Shown here one piece after another: positions 1 to 6,968 of a stretch of 64,000 nucleotides of DNA. Below the pieces are notes generated by a model, which saw nothing but the letters and a program-made list of their open reading frames with translations, was not told where the DNA came from and made no database searches. This stretch comes from Virgibacillus sp. NKC19-3. Lineage in GTDB: Bacteria > Bacillota > Bacilli > Bacillales > Amphibacillaceae. The stretch lies in contig NZ_JAGYHC010000001.1 of the NCBI RefSeq assembly GCF_019837165.1, positions 868,001 to 932,000 on the forward strand, written 5' to 3'. A program made the translations under genes and the position numbers. Numbering within the stretch: the first letter of the stretch is position 1; each line of letters begins with the position of its first letter.

Positions 1-1146
1 ATGGATGTTATAGATGATAGTGTTTCTAACGATATACTAGAAGAAATCAGAAATTTGGAGCCCCTTCCGGAAGATGCCAGCGAAGAGCAATTGGATGAAT
101 ACTTTAAATATCTTTACTCGATGGTAGCAGAAGATTTTCCTGATCCACAAGATACCATTAAAAAGTGGGAGTTTGGCTCATTTGGGGACCCTGATTTACC
201 GGATGAGCGCTATCACTTCAAGGAGAATTATAATGTTGAAGTTATGTTGGATGCTAGCGGAAGCATGGGAGCATACATTGGAGATAAAACAATGATGCAG
301 ATCGCCAAAGAATCAATCAATGATTTTATGAAACAAGTTCCGGAAGAGGCGAATGTTTCCTTTCGAGTTTATGGGCATGAAGGTACCGGGTCTGAAAGCG
401 ATAAAGAACTATCATGTGAAGCCATTGAGCAAGTTTATGGTTTTGAATCGTATGATGAAGAAAAATTTCAGAACGAGTTGGATAAAATTGAACCGGCCGG
501 CTGGACGCCACTAGCAGATGCGTTGGTACAATCTGAAGAAGCGTTGAAGGATTATGATACAGAGAATAATACGAACTTGATTTATGTTGTAAGTGATGGG
601 ATAGAAACGTGTGGTGGCGATCCAGTCAAAGTAGCTGAATCACTTTCTGATTCAAATGCGCAGCCTATCATTAATATAATTGGCTTCAATGTGGATTCCG
701 ATGCCCAGGAGCAGTTGAAGGAAATGGCCGACGTATCGGGTGGAGTTTTTGCAACGGCTAACAACCAGGAACAATTGGAAGAAGAGTTCGATCGTGCAGA
801 GGAAGTGCTGGAAGCATGGGAGAAATGGAAGAAAGAGGCTTTAAATGATCTAGATGCGACAGGTGTTGAGAACAATTTCGATATAATAGAAGTTTCAAAT
901 GAATGGGGTGGGAAAAAGACCAAACAATTTGTCAATCTTTCGGATTTAACAAGATTATTTGAAAAAGAAGGTTTAATAAATAGTCAGCAAAGAAAAGAAT
1001 TTTATACAAAACGTGATGATGTTAGAGACCTTATAGAGGATTCTCAAGAGGAAGTTAAAGAAGAGTTAAATGATATTAGTACTAATAAGATTGAAGAAAT
1101 GAAAGAAAATATTAAGGAAAAGTATAACAATCAAAAATCAGAGTGA
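1..1146 (+). CDS. VWA-domain protein, 5' end probably outside the window
   Basis: The protein carries a von Willebrand factor A domain at about residues 75-270. Its metal-ion-dependent adhesion motif DASGS lies near residue 83, with a later threonine in GWTPLAD and an aspartate in VVSDGIE. The C-terminal third is a highly charged helical tail (about 280-381). No signal peptide is visible and the reading frame is open to the first base, so the first ATG may be internal to a longer, exported protein. VWA proteins bind ligands through Mg2+ and often sit in secretion or pilus loci. The TadE/TadG-like genes 4.4 kb downstream fit that, but the partner is inferred. Confidence 0.8.
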   Translation: MDVIDDSVSNDILEEIRNLEPLPEDASEEQLDEYFKYLYSMVAEDFPDPQDTIKKWEFGSFGDPDLPDERYHFKENYNVEVMLDASGSMGAYIGDKTMMQIAKESINDFMKQVPEEANVSFRVYGHEGTGSESDKELSCEAIEQVYGFESYDEEKFQNELDKIEPAGWTPLADALVQSEEALKDYDTENNTNLIYVVSDGIETCGGDPVKVAESLSDSNAQPIINIIGFNVDSDAQEQLKEMADVSGGVFATANNQEQLEEEFDRAEEVLEAWEKWKKEALNDLDATGVENNFDIIEVSNEWGGKKTKQFVNLSDLTRLFEKEGLINSQQRKEFYTKRDDVRDLIEDSQEEVKEELNDISTNKIEEMKENIKEKYNNQKSE

Positions 1147-1159
1147 ATTTACTAGTAGA

Positions 1160-1347
1160 CTAGCATGAGTTTCCTAAACTGGCAAAAATGAATCAATCCC
1201 TTTCCATTTAAGGGAAAACAAAGATCAAAGATGTATAAATAACCCCTATAAGTATATTAAATGATTAAACTCTATATAAGAGATTCCCTGTCATCTCATC
1301 TTTGATATATAAAGCTTAGACAAATTTGAGTAGGAAACTCACGCTAG
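1160..1347. repeat. Nested inverted repeat in the intergenic leader
   Basis: The 17-nt arm at 1160-1176 (CTAGCATGAGTTTCCTA) is the reverse complement of 1331-1347 with one difference, which would be a G-U pair. Nested inside, ATCAAAGATG at 1224-1233 is exactly complementary to 1297-1306. The transcript could fold into a long two-tier structure ending 60 nt before the next gene. It may be a structured 5' leader, a small RNA or a MITE-like element; no coding frame explains it. Confidence 0.6.
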
Positions 1348-1407
1348 GGGTCTATGTAACTCTATAAAGAATTAACAGGTGAGTCATAATAATAAAAGTA
1401 CGACGGG

Positions 1408-2883
1408 GTGATAAAGATTGGAAGATTGATTAAAAGTATATTTGTTTCTCTTGCCATTGTTTTCTTAACATTTTTCCCCGTAATTGAGCCTGTTTCTTAT
1501 GCGGTAGAATCATGGACGGGTAACTCCTGGGAAGGTAATTCATGGGAGGGAAGCCCGTGGACTGGAAATTCATGGGATGGCTCAAGTCTTCAATGGGAAG
1601 GAACCCCTTGGGAAGGTAATTCATGGGAAGGACAGGAAACAAACGAAGGATCAACTTGGAATGGCAACGAATGGAGTGGCGTTCCCTGGTATTTAGAAGG
1701 ATGGTCACAATCAGGTTTTCAGGGAAATCCGTGGACGCAACCAGGCTATGAAGGGAGTCCATATGCCGGAAATCCGTGGACGCAACCAGGCTATGAAGGG
1801 AGTCCATATGCCGGAAATCCGTGGACACAGCCAGGCTATGAGGGAAGCCCATATGCCGGAAATCCATGGACACAGCCAGGCTATGAAGGGAGCCCATATG
1901 TAGGAAATCCGTGGACACAGCCGGGCTATGAAGGGAGTCCATATGTAGGAAATCCGTGGACACAGCCGGGGTATGAAGGAAGTCCATATGCAGGGGACCC
2001 ATATTCCGGAAGCCCATATGCAGCTAATCCTTGGCTACAAAATGGGGTTAATGGAAATGGGACACTTGGCAATGGAACAGATGGCCAAGGAGATAGTAAT
2101 GGCGCCGATGGAAATGAAACTGACCCTAGCGCATTAGATGTAATGAATTATGTCACGTTTGACGTAATGGGTGGCACCGCTTCTTTTGTAGAGGCGGGTT
2201 TAAAACATCAACGTTTCCAAGATGTTGGAAGAACAGACTCTGGTTTGGGTTCTGCCGCAAGAGACGTGTATGGAAACATGTTTGTCAATGGCATGAAATT
2301 AGCTGGGGTGGACGAAAGAATTACAGATTCAGCTGACGCAGTTGTCAATGCTAAGGATGGTATCCAGGGATATAACCAAATTAAAGATGCGAAAGATTTT
2401 AGGCAAACTTCAACAGCTGGGGGCAGAGACTTATCCAATAGTTCACAGTCGAAAAACCCACCAAAGCCCTCTGCGCCTGGAGGGATGGAAAAAGCTTTGT
2501 CCAAGTTTAATGTAGCCACCGCAGCTGTAGGCACTGCCTATTCAGGATATGAAACTTATAATAACTGGCAAAATGCTTCTGAGGTGATGAATAGTAACGC
2601 CAGTGGAGCTGAAAAAACGGCCGCAGCAGCTGATGTGGGAGAAAGTGCAGGCAACACGTTAATGAGTGCTGGTACTGTTACTTCTGCAGTTCCAATACCA
2701 GGAGCAAGAGTGGCTGGAGGCGTCATGGTGGCTGGAGGCGCAGTACTCTGGGGAGCTTCGAAAGCTACCCAATATGTTGCCAAAAATTGGAATTCAATTA
2801 AAGATACAGGCAAAAAAGCATGGGAAGGTACAAAAAATATTGCTAAAAAAGGCTGGGACGCTGTAACCGGCATATTTAGTTAA
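1408..2883 (+). CDS. Secreted repeat protein with glycine-zipper-like C-terminus, unknown family
   Basis: This 491-residue protein has a Sec signal peptide (about 1-32, hydrophobic run FVSLAIVFLTFFPVI, possible cleavage after VSYA). A tryptophan-rich zone of GNSWEG/GTPWEG-type units follows (about 35-100), then six 15-residue copies of GNPWTQPGYEGSPYA (106-195) and a Gly/Asn-rich linker (about 205-240). The C-terminal half contains Gly/Ala-rich hydrophobic stretches (about 355-470) and a basic amphipathic tail with KAWEGTKNIAKKGW. The tail resembles membrane-active ends of polymorphic toxins such as TspA, but that is inference. The start is GTG with a weak ribosome site; no better start keeps the signal peptide. 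I do not recognise the family. Confidence 0.7.
   Translation: MIKIGRLIKSIFVSLAIVFLTFFPVIEPVSYAVESWTGNSWEGNSWEGSPWTGNSWDGSSLQWEGTPWEGNSWEGQETNEGSTWNGNEWSGVPWYLEGWSQSGFQGNPWTQPGYEGSPYAGNPWTQPGYEGSPYAGNPWTQPGYEGSPYAGNPWTQPGYEGSPYVGNPWTQPGYEGSPYVGNPWTQPGYEGSPYAGDPYSGSPYAANPWLQNGVNGNGTLGNGTDGQGDSNGADGNETDPSALDVMNYVTFDVMGGTASFVEAGLKHQRFQDVGRTDSGLGSAARDVYGNMFVNGMKLAGVDERITDSADAVVNAKDGIQGYNQIKDAKDFRQTSTAGGRDLSNSSQSKNPPKPSAPGGMEKALSKFNVATAAVGTAYSGYETYNNWQNASEVMNSNASGAEKTAAAADVGESAGNTLMSAGTVTSAVPIPGARVAGGVMVAGGAVLWGASKATQYVAKNWNSIKDTGKKAWEGTKNIAKKGWDAVTGIFS
1723..1992 (+). repeat. Six tandem 45-bp coding repeats
   Basis: Six consecutive 45-bp units encode GNPWTQPGYEGSPYA; the only protein change is A to V at the last position in units 4 and 5. 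Nucleotide differences are mostly synonymous third-base changes, so the array is recent or homogenised but kept under protein-level constraint. Confidence 0.9.
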
Positions 2884-2913
2884 CAGAAATGGGCTATAGC
2901 CCATTTCTGTTAA
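2880..2913. terminator. Perfect 34-nt palindrome at the stop codon
   Basis: The two 17-nt arms (TTAACAGAAATGGGCTA and its exact reverse complement) start inside the TAA stop of the repeat-protein gene. It can form a strong hairpin but has no following U-tract. It may be a transcript-stabilising or attenuating hairpin between this gene and the next, or a protein-binding palindrome. Confidence 0.55.
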
Positions 2914-2944
2914 TCCATAATTTCTAAGAAAGAGGGAATTGTAT

Positions 2945-3772
2945 ATGAGGTATGATGATCCCCTTGTCGCAAAGGAAGCCAAAAAATATAAAAAGCTTTT
3001 TGAGACTTTTACTATTAACCCAGGCTCATTCCGGATTGATGGTCAAGATTATTTTTTTATCAATTTTTATAAATGGAAAAAAATCACTGATTGCGCTGTA
3101 GTTTGTCCAACCTCAGAAGCTGGAAAAGACAAGTATTTAGAAGCATTTGATGCATTATTGGAATATTCTCAGGCAGCGACATTGATTTTGACTCATGGTG
3201 GTGACAAGGCAAGCGCCAATATGGATGCTTTTACAACCATGCAAAAATTTTTGCTGAGTGTTTTAAATGAAGAAGGAAACCACTTAATGTTGGAAATCAG
3301 GGAAGTTTTTGATTATTGTCTTGAAAGAATCAATTTAATTTTGAGTATGCAAAAACGAGTCGTTGAAATTTATAATGATTTCCAACAAAAAAATCAGAAA
3401 TACCATGATGGATATGACGAAAACGTCACGAGACGAAATATTGATGAGACAGTCAACTATCTTGGCGAACTAGACTTTCTTCAATACCAGCAAATTGTAG
3501 CGATCTATGAGTACATCCCCAAATTTAATTATATAAAAGAACTTAATAATCCGGAAATAAAAAAACATATAACTACAGCTGTTAAAACTTATCTTGCTGA
3601 ATTTTCAAAAGGTGAAAAGGAGCAGCTTAAAAATATAGAAAGTGTTAAGTTTCAAACGAACATGGATGAATTGACTAAAGAAGAGCATATTGAAAGGGCA
3701 AAAGAGGATTTTTATAAAAACTTATCAGAAACAAACTCGGAAACCAGAAGATTATTAAGATATCCAAAATAG
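2945..3772 (+). CDS. Unrecognised 275-residue soluble protein, copy 1
   Basis: A charged, mostly helical protein without signal peptide or membrane segment; I do not recognise the family. Conserved-looking features shared with the copy at 20545-21372 are the N-terminal MRYDDPL, ETFTINPGS, the D-Y-F-F-I-N segment, ILTHGG near residue 80, and a C-terminal L-T-K-E-E-H-I-E. The ATG at 2945 is preferred over the upstream TTG at 2939 because AGAGGG lies 8 nt before it and the paralogue starts at the same residue. It sits between the secreted repeat protein and a membrane protein, and the same pairing with that membrane gene recurs, so the two probably act together. Confidence 0.75.
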   Translation: MRYDDPLVAKEAKKYKKLFETFTINPGSFRIDGQDYFFINFYKWKKITDCAVVCPTSEAGKDKYLEAFDALLEYSQAATLILTHGGDKASANMDAFTTMQKFLLSVLNEEGNHLMLEIREVFDYCLERINLILSMQKRVVEIYNDFQQKNQKYHDGYDENVTRRNIDETVNYLGELDFLQYQQIVAIYEYIPKFNYIKELNNPEIKKHITTAVKTYLAEFSKGEKEQLKNIESVKFQTNMDELTKEEHIERAKEDFYKNLSETNSETRRLLRYPK

Positions 3773-3821
3773 TCTATATGAGCTTCACATTAATTATGAA
3801 AAAGATGACGAGGAGAATACC

Positions 3822-4538
3822 ATGGAAAAGCCTTTTAAATATACATGGGAAATTTACACAGGCAAATTTGAAAAAGTATTGATTCTAATGGTGACAACAA
3901 CTTTACCATTATTGATGGTGCATTCATTTTTGACCAACTACATATATGCGATTACACCAAGTTATTCAGCAGTTTATTCTTTTGCAGACATTTACTATGG
4001 GCTTATAACACTCATATTATATCTTTACGCGCAAACTCCTTATATACGTTTTATATATAGCGAGTATAAAGGGATTGATAATAGTTTGCGGAACTCAATA
4101 TATCATTTTTTAGTTAACGGCTTTACAGTATTTATATTTGCATGTATCGTTTCTGTGATCACCACCATAGGATTCATGTTTTTGGTGTTACCAGGTTTGA
4201 TTTCCCTTGCTTTAGTTTTTCCGATCCCTTATATCAGTATTTTCGATGAAAAATCAGTTTGGAAGTCTTTTAAAGAAGGTTTTCGAATAGGCAAGAAAAA
4301 GTTCTTTAAGATTATGTTAATTGTTATGCTCGCGGGCTTAGTTGAGTTTTTATTCGGTATTTTTGTTACCTATCAATTATTTAATATAACTTCTTCTTTC
4401 GCTGCACAGATAATTACTCAGATGACGCTTAATATTATTATTTATCCTTTTATTATCATGCTTATGACATCATTTATTCTTAAGTGGCGTGAAGCATTAG
4501 AAATACTGGAAGTCAAAGTAGATGAAAAATTGAATTAA
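3822..4538 (+). CDS. Polytopic membrane protein, copy 1 (intact)
   Basis: A 238-residue protein with about six hydrophobic segments. The central stretch FLVLPGLISLALVFPIPYI, followed by a charged segment with SFKEGFRIGKKKF, resembles the membrane domain of GPDPase_memb/UPF0259-type proteins; this is a pattern resemblance only. The start ATG follows GAGGAGAATACC. It lies 49 bp after the 275-residue gene, and a truncated copy follows the second 275-residue gene at 21414. A role such as immunity or export partner of the upstream repeat protein is speculative. Confidence 0.75.
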   Translation: MEKPFKYTWEIYTGKFEKVLILMVTTTLPLLMVHSFLTNYIYAITPSYSAVYSFADIYYGLITLILYLYAQTPYIRFIYSEYKGIDNSLRNSIYHFLVNGFTVFIFACIVSVITTIGFMFLVLPGLISLALVFPIPYISIFDEKSVWKSFKEGFRIGKKKFFKIMLIVMLAGLVEFLFGIFVTYQLFNITSSFAAQIITQMTLNIIIYPFIIMLMTSFILKWREALEILEVKVDEKLN

Positions 4539-4547
4539 AACAGGCCA

Positions 4548-4885
4548 ATGGAAATTAAAAATGTTTGTTTTTGCCTTAATACTGTTGCCTACAGTTTGTG
4601 TTTTTGCAGAGGCAGAAGGACTAGTGTGACTATCATAACAATTATGACGGTAATGTGGACAAGTAAATTAACTGAAATCCATACTCTCGAAACATGTACG
4701 AAGCTTTTTAAATGAAATTAGATGTACTGGAGAAAATGGTTGACCAATCCATTAGTGAAGAAGAAACGAACGAAACGATTATAGAGGCTGATGAAAAATG
4801 TGTAAGCAGGAGAACAACATAATAGACCGATAAGAAAATGGGAGATTTGACAGATGAACATAACCTTGAACTAGAAAAAGGATAA
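4548..4885 (+). pseudogene. Decayed small lipoprotein gene, copy A
   Basis: Frame-broken remains of an exported helical protein. A hydrophobic leader-like stretch (MFVFALILLPTVCVFA, from 4560) is followed by stops and frame changes. From 4712 there is a helical segment with SISEEETNETIIEADEK, interrupted by TAA-TAG at 4820-4825, and a last fragment DEHNLELEKG ends at 4885. The C-terminal pattern matches the second relic at 5230-5423, and both neighbour the small membrane proteins, so the gene pair was duplicated before decay. Confidence 0.5.
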
Positions 4886-4911
4886 CTAACATTTTGAAGG
4901 AAGTGGAGAAT

Positions 4912-5121
4912 GTGTCTAATTCTGAAAAACGCTGGAGAAGATTTTATTTGATTTTAATGATTTTTATATACGTTGTTTTTGTGCCGGTAACTGTAATTGA
5001 GTGGCTGGCAGGGACGGGAGGATTCCCAATCACAGCCGTAGTTGTCGGGGTAGGACTTCCTTTAATGAGAAAGAATCATTTGAATTCAATCCGGGAGAAA
5101 GAAGGAAAAGACGCTGTTTGA
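4912..5121 (+). CDS. Small two-helix membrane protein, copy 1
   Basis: About 69 residues with two hydrophobic segments (LILMIFIYVVFVPVTVIEWL and FPITAVVVGVGLPLM) separated by a short glycine-containing turn, and a basic tail RKNHLNSIREKEGK. It is clearly paralogous to 6616-6825. The GTG at 4912 aligns with the ATG of that copy and has GGAG just upstream. A longer form starting at TTG 4894 is open but has no ribosome site. Function unknown; the pair brackets the TadE/TadG-like genes. Confidence 0.65.
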   Translation: MSNSEKRWRRFYLILMIFIYVVFVPVTVIEWLAGTGGFPITAVVVGVGLPLMRKNHLNSIREKEGKDAV

Positions 5122-5229
5122 AGGTAAGGGAGCTGTAATGAATAAAAGAGAAAGAGTACTATCCAGTACTGGTAAAACATAAAAATGGCTTGAAGTACGA
5201 TTTCATTTTGAATTTCAAAATGATGAATG

Positions 5230-5423
5230 CATAGAATGAAGGGTTTGAACTTAGGTATGAGGCAATGGAGAAGGCTGCAGAAATGGCGGATGAAGAAGAA
5301 ATAAACGAGCTTGTCCAACAATCGGATGAAAAATTTATGGAAACAGCAGAAAAAGCTCAAATAGCTGATGAACGATTAGTGAAAATGGCTGAAGAGCATA
5401 ATGTGGAGTTGAATGGAGAATAA
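5230..5423 (+). pseudogene. Decayed small lipoprotein gene, copy B
   Basis: An open helical tail (NEGFELRYEAMEKAAEMADE to the stop at 5421-5423) with no start region or signal peptide in frame; TAG interrupts it upstream. It matches the C-terminal pattern of the relic at 4548-4885 (SDEKF versus ADEKC, EEHNVELNGE versus DEHNLELEKG). A short product from the ATG at 5265 is possible but unlikely to be functional. Confidence 0.5.
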
Positions 5424-5535
5424 GCGTAGTATCCACTGGAATTTATAATCTCCTTTTCTTCTTAAATTCTATTATTCCTAATGGCGGGAGAGGAAGAAAG
5501 CGCGGGATTTACAAAAAGCGGGAGCGTGTAACGCA

Positions 5536-5928
5536 ATGAAAAAATGGAAAAGCAAATTTAAAAATGAAGAAGGTTCGGCGACGATCGAATTCTTAGGCAT
5601 AGTCCCCTTGGCACTCATACTATTGATGATTCTGATTCAATTTATTGTGGGCATAAATGGCGTGTTGGTCACACAATCTGCAGCAAATGAATATGCCAAT
5701 GTATATTCGATTACGAAAAGTCCGGAAGAAGCACAGCAGGCTGCGAATAACATACTATCTTCTACAGGAGATTATCTGCAAATGAATGAAATTACTACAC
5801 CCGCAGCAGGTGCGAAGGAATTTGAGACTACGGTTAGCGTAAATCTTAATATGGTATTTCTACCTGATTCTATCTCAGCGCCTTCTATTCCCTACTCCAC
5901 AACAGCTTATGGCAGGGTGATTGAATGA
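5536..5928 (+). CDS. TadE-like pseudopilin
   Basis: This 130-residue protein has the classic TadE layout. A short charged N-terminus with NEEGSATIEF leads straight into one long hydrophobic helix (residues about 16-40), followed by a small extracytoplasmic domain. TadE-family proteins are minor pseudopilins of Tad (type IVc) pili or related secretion machines, processed by a prepilin peptidase. The stop overlaps the start of the next gene (ATGA), indicating translational coupling. No Tad ATPase or platform gene lies in the window; they may lie upstream of position 1. Confidence 0.75.
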   Translation: MKKWKSKFKNEEGSATIEFLGIVPLALILLMILIQFIVGINGVLVTQSAANEYANVYSITKSPEEAQQAANNILSSTGDYLQMNEITTPAAGAKEFETTVSVNLNMVFLPDSISAPSIPYSTTAYGRVIE

Positions 5929-6602
5929 TTAAGAAACTAAAGGCGCGTTTTCATAATGAAGATGGAAATATCATTCTATTCGTACTCGGAATGCTTAGCA
6001 TTATTATGATACTTTTTGTTTTTGTTCTAAACATGGGGATGGGATTAGCTGTAAAGGAGAAGTCCGGGACAACAGCCAATCAGGCAAGCATGGCAGCTAG
6101 TAGTGTCTTTTATGAAGAAGTCAGGAAGATTGTTTTTGATTATGAGGATGATACGCTAGAAGGAAAATTGCAAGCCTTTTTTGAAGATATTGAGGAAAAA
6201 GTGGATGACAAGGTTAGCGATTTATCCGGAAGCTTTACATACAGCGATTGGTCCACAAATGAAATCGAATTGGAAGCTTTCGATCTTGTCTTAAAAGAAG
6301 AAATTGATACGCCGGTTATAAGAGAAAAGCTGAATGAATTGCTCGAAGAAGCAGATATTGAATCACAAGTCATTAATAAAGCAAGAGAAGCCATTGTCCA
6401 AAATGGTGGTCAGTTAGATGGAGCCGAGTTGACGATAGAAAATAATAGAATTCATGTAAAAGCGGCTAATGAATTCGAATCTACTTCCTATGATGGCATG
6501 ATGGCCGGAATAAGTGAAAATATTTATCAGGAATCAGCGGGTCCGGAAATTGATTTTCTGGAAGATGTATGGAATACGAGTAATACAGTTCAACTAAATT
6601 AA
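5925..6602 (+). CDS. TadG/TadE-like pilus assembly protein
   Basis: A 225-residue protein that begins FHNEDGNIILFVLGMLSIIM, a charged start plus a single N-terminal helix as in TadG/Flp-assembly proteins. An acidic, helical extracellular region follows (about 45-225). It lacks the C-terminal VWA domain of classical TadG, but a separate VWA protein lies at 1-1146. It is coupled to the TadE-like gene by a 4-nt overlap and followed 13 nt later by a small membrane protein, so the three are probably co-transcribed. Confidence 0.65.
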   Translation: MIKKLKARFHNEDGNIILFVLGMLSIIMILFVFVLNMGMGLAVKEKSGTTANQASMAASSVFYEEVRKIVFDYEDDTLEGKLQAFFEDIEEKVDDKVSDLSGSFTYSDWSTNEIELEAFDLVLKEEIDTPVIREKLNELLEEADIESQVINKAREAIVQNGGQLDGAELTIENNRIHVKAANEFESTSYDGMMAGISENIYQESAGPEIDFLEDVWNTSNTVQLN

Positions 6603-6615
6603 GTGGAGGGATTGT

Positions 6616-6825
6616 ATGTTTAAGTCAGAGAAAAAATTAAGAAAATTATACGGAGCCCTTATGATTTTTATCTATGGTATTTTCACACCAATTACAGTCT
6701 ATGAGTGGTTGTTCACGGATGGTGGCTTTCCGTTAACTGCTGTAGTAGTAGGGGTTGCTCTTCCAGTGATGAGAAAGAACCACTTGAATCAGGTCAGGGA
6801 AAAAGAAGGAAAGGAACCCATTTAG
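6616..6825 (+). CDS. Small two-helix membrane protein, copy 2
   Basis: A 69-residue paralogue of 4912-5121, with the same two hydrophobic segments (ALMIFIYGIFTPITVYEWL, FPLTAVVVGVALPVM) and the basic tail MRKNHLNQVREKEGK. GGAGG sits 6 nt before the ATG. Its position right after the TadG-like gene suggests an accessory role in the same envelope structure; no known family is recognised. Confidence 0.7.
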   Translation: MFKSEKKLRKLYGALMIFIYGIFTPITVYEWLFTDGGFPLTAVVVGVALPVMRKNHLNQVREKEGKEPI

Positions 6826-6968
6826 GCGTTTAAGTTGTTTGATAGCTAATAATTACCGCAATTGGACCATAGAATTATAAAATGAACATGTAAATATTTC
6901 CTACAGTGTTTCGTTTTCACGGTTATTTGTAGTATTATTGTATTAATTATGTAAATTGGAGGTTTAGG

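Noticed and set aside
1430-2017. Long minus-strand open frame opposite the repeat protein
   Set aside because: It is a shadow of the biased repeat codons; no ribosome site, and the translation is a repetitive low-complexity His/Ser/Asp string.
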